A stretch of 38,189 nucleotides of DNA from Pseudomonadales bacterium (GTDB lineage Bacteria; Pseudomonadota; Gammaproteobacteria; Pseudomonadales; Azotimanducaceae), in contig JALZVT010000149.1 in NCBI GenBank assembly GCA_023300545.1, positions 1-38,189 on the forward strand, given 5' to 3'. Made by a program: the position numbers and the translations under genes. Below, in pieces: positions 35,901-38,189 of the stretch; position 1 is the stretch's first letter, and each line of letters begins with the position of its first letter. The notes under the pieces were generated by a model. That model was not told where the DNA came from, ran no database searches, and saw only the letters and a list, made by a program, of their open reading frames with translations.

Positions 35901-38189
35901 GACCATCCCCGTTAACGGGGCCGACTACCGACTGCCCACAGATCGCTCAGGTTCCTTCGTATTACAGATTAGTGACTCTGATGGTCTAACCTACAGCAAG
36001 CTTAGCTTTACAGTAGCCGGCGCTCGAAATCTGGCTAATAATCTCGAACGCAGCGCCGAGCTCAAACTTACTCTGAACGGTAAGAGTTTTGAGCCCGGCG
36101 AAACAATTGAGATGGAAATCACTGCGCCTTACACAGGGACAGGCCTGATCACCATTGAGCGAGATAACGTCTATTCTTACCAATGGTTTCAGGCCACAAC
36201 ATCCACAAGTGTCCAGTCGATAAAGGTCCCGGAAAAACTAGAGGGCAATGCCTACGTCAACGTCGCATTTGTGCGCGATCTCGATTCGCCGGAAATATTT
36301 GTTAGCCCACTCAGCTACGCTGTAGCTCCGTTTTCGATCAGTCGAGCAAAACGTCGGGTTGACATAAATTTAACCGCTCCCAAACGCGTACGCCCGGGCA
36401 CGCCACTCACCATCAACTACAGCGCGTCACGACCTACAAAAATGGTTGTGTACGCCGTCGACCAAGGCATCTTGCAAGTTGCCAACTACCATCAACCCAA
36501 CCCACTAGAATTTTTCCTTCGAAAAAAGGCTCTGCAGGTCAGTACAGCGCAAATGGTTGACCTGATTCTGCCGGAATTTTCAGCCTATAGAACCAGTGCT
36601 GCTCCCGGCGGGGGCGAAGCCAAAAGTCTAGCTGGCAAAAACCTTAACCCGTTTCGACGTGCGAGCGAGGCTCCTGTTGCCTTCTGGTCAGGCATTGTTG
36701 ATGCCGACACCCAGGATAGAACCATCACCTTCAGTGTTCCAGATTCCTTCAACGGCCAACTAACGCTCTTTGCTGTCGCAGCCTCAAACACCGCGGTTGG
36801 TCATGCATCGACCACCAGCACGGTCCGCGGCCCCTTTGTCATTACACCCAACGTACTAACCGCTGCGGCACCCGGCGATGAATTCGACGTAACGGTTGGA
36901 CTCGCTAACAACCTTGAAGGCTCGGGTGTTAAGACGCCGATTAGCCTGTCGATAACAGTGTCAGAGCAGCTAGAGCTGGTGAGCGAATCCAGCGTTGAGT
37001 TAGCCATTGACGAAGGCCGCGAAGGTCGCACGACCTTTAGAGTCAGGGCCCTCGACCAACCAGGCGCCGCAAGCCTTGAGTTCCTCGCGCGTTCAGGTGA
37101 TGAGCAAGCCAAACTCAAATCGACTCTCAGCGTGCGCCCTGCAGTCGCCTATGTCGCAACAGTGCTTGCTGGTGTCAGCGAGCGTAACCCCTTCGAGCTC
37201 GGTTTCGAGCGAAAGCTCTACAACCAGCTTGCCAGCCAGAGTGTGGCCGCCTCTCCCAACCCCCTTGTGCTCACTGATGGCTTGCTCAGCTACCTCAACG
37301 CTTACCCCCACGCGTGCGCAGAACAGATCGTGAGCAAAGTGTTTCCACAGATCGGCTTTTTGGCAAGCGCTGATTTCTCAATAGATGAGGGGAAAATTCG
37401 CGAACTTTTCAGCGGTAGTGTTCAAGAACTACGTCGTCGACAAACATCGGAGGGCGGCTTTCTATTCTGGACCAGTGCGACTGAAGCAGCAGATTTCCCT
37501 AGCGTCTACATCATGCATTTCTTGACGGACGCAAAGGCACTGGGCTTATCCGTGCCCAGAGATATGCTTTCAGCCGGGTTGTCCTATCTCCAGGTGTTGG
37601 CTAGTCGCGGCGCACAAACGCTGCCCGAAGCACGGCTGCGAGCCTACGCAATCTACGTTTTGACACGTAACGGAGTCGTCACCACAAACTACCTCACCAA
37701 CCTCCATGAATTTCTAGACAGCAACTACGCCAAAGACTGGCCCACAGACCTCACAGCAACTTACATGGCCGCAAGCTACCAGCAGCTAAAGCAGCGCAAG
37801 CTAAGCGATAGATTGCTCGGCAAATACACGATGGGCATTGGCAAAGAGATGGTAAGCGATTTTGACACACGCCTTGGACGCGATGCCCAGCACCTGTATC
37901 TGATTGCCCGTCATTTTCCGGACAACTTAGCAACCCTCGACGCGCAGTCAATCAAGCAGATGGTCGACCCGATCATGCGCAACCGCTTTAACACGCTGTC
38001 ATCGGCCTATACCGTACTGGCGCTGAGCGCCTATTCAAATGCAGTGCACAACGGCAACGACGACGTAAAATTGAGTGTGTCTGCACTCGTAGATGGAACA
38101 AACCAAATCCTGACAGAAGCGGCATTTTATGCACGCGCAAAGGTTGCAAACAGTGTCGACACACTGCATGTCAGCTCCACAAATAGCAC
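32959..38189 (+). CDS. Bacterial alpha-2-macroglobulin, thioester type (3' partial)
   Basis: The frame from ATG 32959 stays open to the right edge (1743 residues seen), so the C-terminus is missing. GGAG lies 6 nt before the start. One N-terminal helix (about 27-45) anchors the protein in the inner membrane. The chain then has beta-rich MG domains, the macroglobulin MG2-type sequence FTDRGLYRPGDTVQL near residue 671, and VDQGILQV near 1167 with FNGQLTLFAVAA near 1255 (A2M domain). The thioester motif is YPHACAEQ, with C1453 and Q1456 in the CxEQ arrangement (bases 37315-37326). Bacterial homologues trap proteases in the periplasm and are often paired with the penicillin-binding protein gene pbpC; that gene would lie outside the window to the right. 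The helix anchor differs from the lipoprotein anchor of E. coli YfhM. Confidence 0.9.
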   Translation, partial: MTRLQTVFGEFRWSPPTWLAQLGIRRLLMAVGAMLLFIIMAIAAYRYYDSLPKPPQVVAATVAPGITPIVDGKLVPEPLIIDFSLEADPRTEILTTDSVASLALVGGEITEGIALSPSMDGTWRWQSESQLLFTPASDWPAGREFTVSYESAIFAPGLALGNARTSFTTPEFATTLVELKFYQDPLERSLRKAVAELSFTHPVEKNSLRQRLSYSMRESGATLDTAPTAIDYKITFDPQQRTAYVHSVPLDIPPEENYLRLQLDAGLAPKLGPSRLPQTLQQNLTIPDIGSYFKITAVDAVIARNNVDKPRQTLTFELTDQVSTQQLNKKLSAYLLPISPVINNKVRQNKYWQGPREVTTQILSQAEEIQLQLNPVDNDSASLHSASIDLPENRTLYVAIDQGLRSEGDFLLSRRYDTLVRTPAYPKEAKVAQPGAILPLTRDHQLSFVARGVNTLKVEIGRLLNDQVNHLASQTRGELKSPRFSNYNFDADNLTTVTTRFINLTPEHPSESTFASLDLSEFLPGGGYYFVTVQGWNKAQNHPLGAADTRFVLITDLGLLVKTNTNGTQDVFVHSIESGLPLAGVEVALLGKNGRPIMEQTTAIDGHTTLPATNDFGREKTPTVYVVRNGDDSVFMPFGRRERQLQYSRFDIGGDYQHNGANNNQLKAQLFTDRGLYRPGDTVQLAAIVKRDDWSLLDELPLAIKIRDPRGRLVMNKRIKLPKTGFLEETLTTDPTSPTGNYNVTLHVANSRGGRRTIGSEAFKVEEFLPDRLRIRSHISGQKSEGWLKPDDLVCEVSLHNLFGTPAESRRITAELELKPKTMHIKRYPGFVFDDPLRKNHNPIGAVRRTLTNTTTNSEGQATLPLDLEQYNKGIYQLTVHTDGFETDGSRSVSAEARVMLSPLDHLIGYKTNGDLSFLTKDSDHSVAFLSVDSDAQSIPLNELTVTLLEEKFVSALVKRPNGTFAYQSVKKADLISSEPWTIPVNGADYRLPTDRSGSFVLQISDSDGLTYSKLSFTVAGARNLANNLERSAELKLTLNGKSFEPGETIEMEITAPYTGTGLITIERDNVYSYQWFQATTSTSVQSIKVPEKLEGNAYVNVAFVRDLDSPEIFVSPLSYAVAPFSISRAKRRVDINLTAPKRVRPGTPLTINYSASRPTKMVVYAVDQGILQVANYHQPNPLEFFLRKKALQVSTAQMVDLILPEFSAYRTSAAPGGGEAKSLAGKNLNPFRRASEAPVAFWSGIVDADTQDRTITFSVPDSFNGQLTLFAVAASNTAVGHASTTSTVRGPFVITPNVLTAAAPGDEFDVTVGLANNLEGSGVKTPISLSITVSEQLELVSESSVELAIDEGREGRTTFRVRALDQPGAASLEFLARSGDEQAKLKSTLSVRPAVAYVATVLAGVSERNPFELGFERKLYNQLASQSVAASPNPLVLTDGLLSYLNAYPHACAEQIVSKVFPQIGFLASADFSIDEGKIRELFSGSVQELRRRQTSEGGFLFWTSATEAADFPSVYIMHFLTDAKALGLSVPRDMLSAGLSYLQVLASRGAQTLPEARLRAYAIYVLTRNGVVTTNYLTNLHEFLDSNYAKDWPTDLTATYMAASYQQLKQRKLSDRLLGKYTMGIGKEMVSDFDTRLGRDAQHLYLIARHFPDNLATLDAQSIKQMVDPIMRNRFNTLSSAYTVLALSAYSNAVHNGNDDVKLSVSALVDGTNQILTEAAFYARAKVANSVDTLHVSSTNS

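Overview
The window looks like a chromosomal segment of a free-living, probably marine, gammaproteobacterium. This rests on moderate GC content, compact same-strand gene pairs with ATGA overlaps, a purE-purK pair, YehS-like (DUF1456) and YbcJ-like proteins, and a large thioester-type bacterial alpha-2-macroglobulin. I cannot place it below class. No rRNA, tRNA, CRISPR array, insertion sequence or prophage was recognised.

Layout. (1) 2-6297 (+): a cell-surface cassette. It holds a cadherin/CSPG-like repeat protein ending in a cytochrome-c-like CXXCH module (cut by the left edge), an outer-membrane beta-barrel, and a 1223-aa PKD-repeat protein with a CX4CH motif just after its signal peptide. 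(2) 6384-8081: divergent enoyl-CoA hydratase and TIM-barrel isomerase genes. (3) 10990-8093 (-): an ECF sigma factor, a composite anti-sigma factor that carries an exported bactofilin-like beta-repeat region, and a membrane-anchored sulfotransferase, all tightly coupled. (4) 13040-11171 (-): a DUF1993 protein and a cytochrome P450. (5) 13259-18702: a membrane/glycan module of two converging operons. One is a small membrane protein plus a YfhO-like protein (+). The other is a GT2 glycosyltransferase, a methyltransferase and an LPG-synthase-TM/AglD-like protein (-). The two coding regions overlap tail to tail by 63 bp. (6) 22513-18796 (-): DUF1456 and S4-domain proteins, a short GGDEF remnant, an MFS transporter and a carotenoid oxygenase. 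(7) 22514-24001: a gene-poor stretch with an unlisted 44-aa lysine-rich ORF, a 12-bp tandem repeat, and a decayed cobalamin-binding-type gene read in one frame through two TAG codons. (8) 24002-30296: pyruvate phosphate dikinase (+), then GST, an acyl-CoA-dehydrogenase-fold flavoprotein, purK and purE (-). (9) 30419-38189: an AsmA-family protein (-) divergent from a giant alpha-2-macroglobulin (+) that runs off the right edge.

The most unusual items are the sigma/anti-sigma/beta-repeat/sulfotransferase operon, the heme-motif surface cassette, and the amber-interrupted reading frame. Gene functions are family-level inferences from motifs read by eye; no database search was run.
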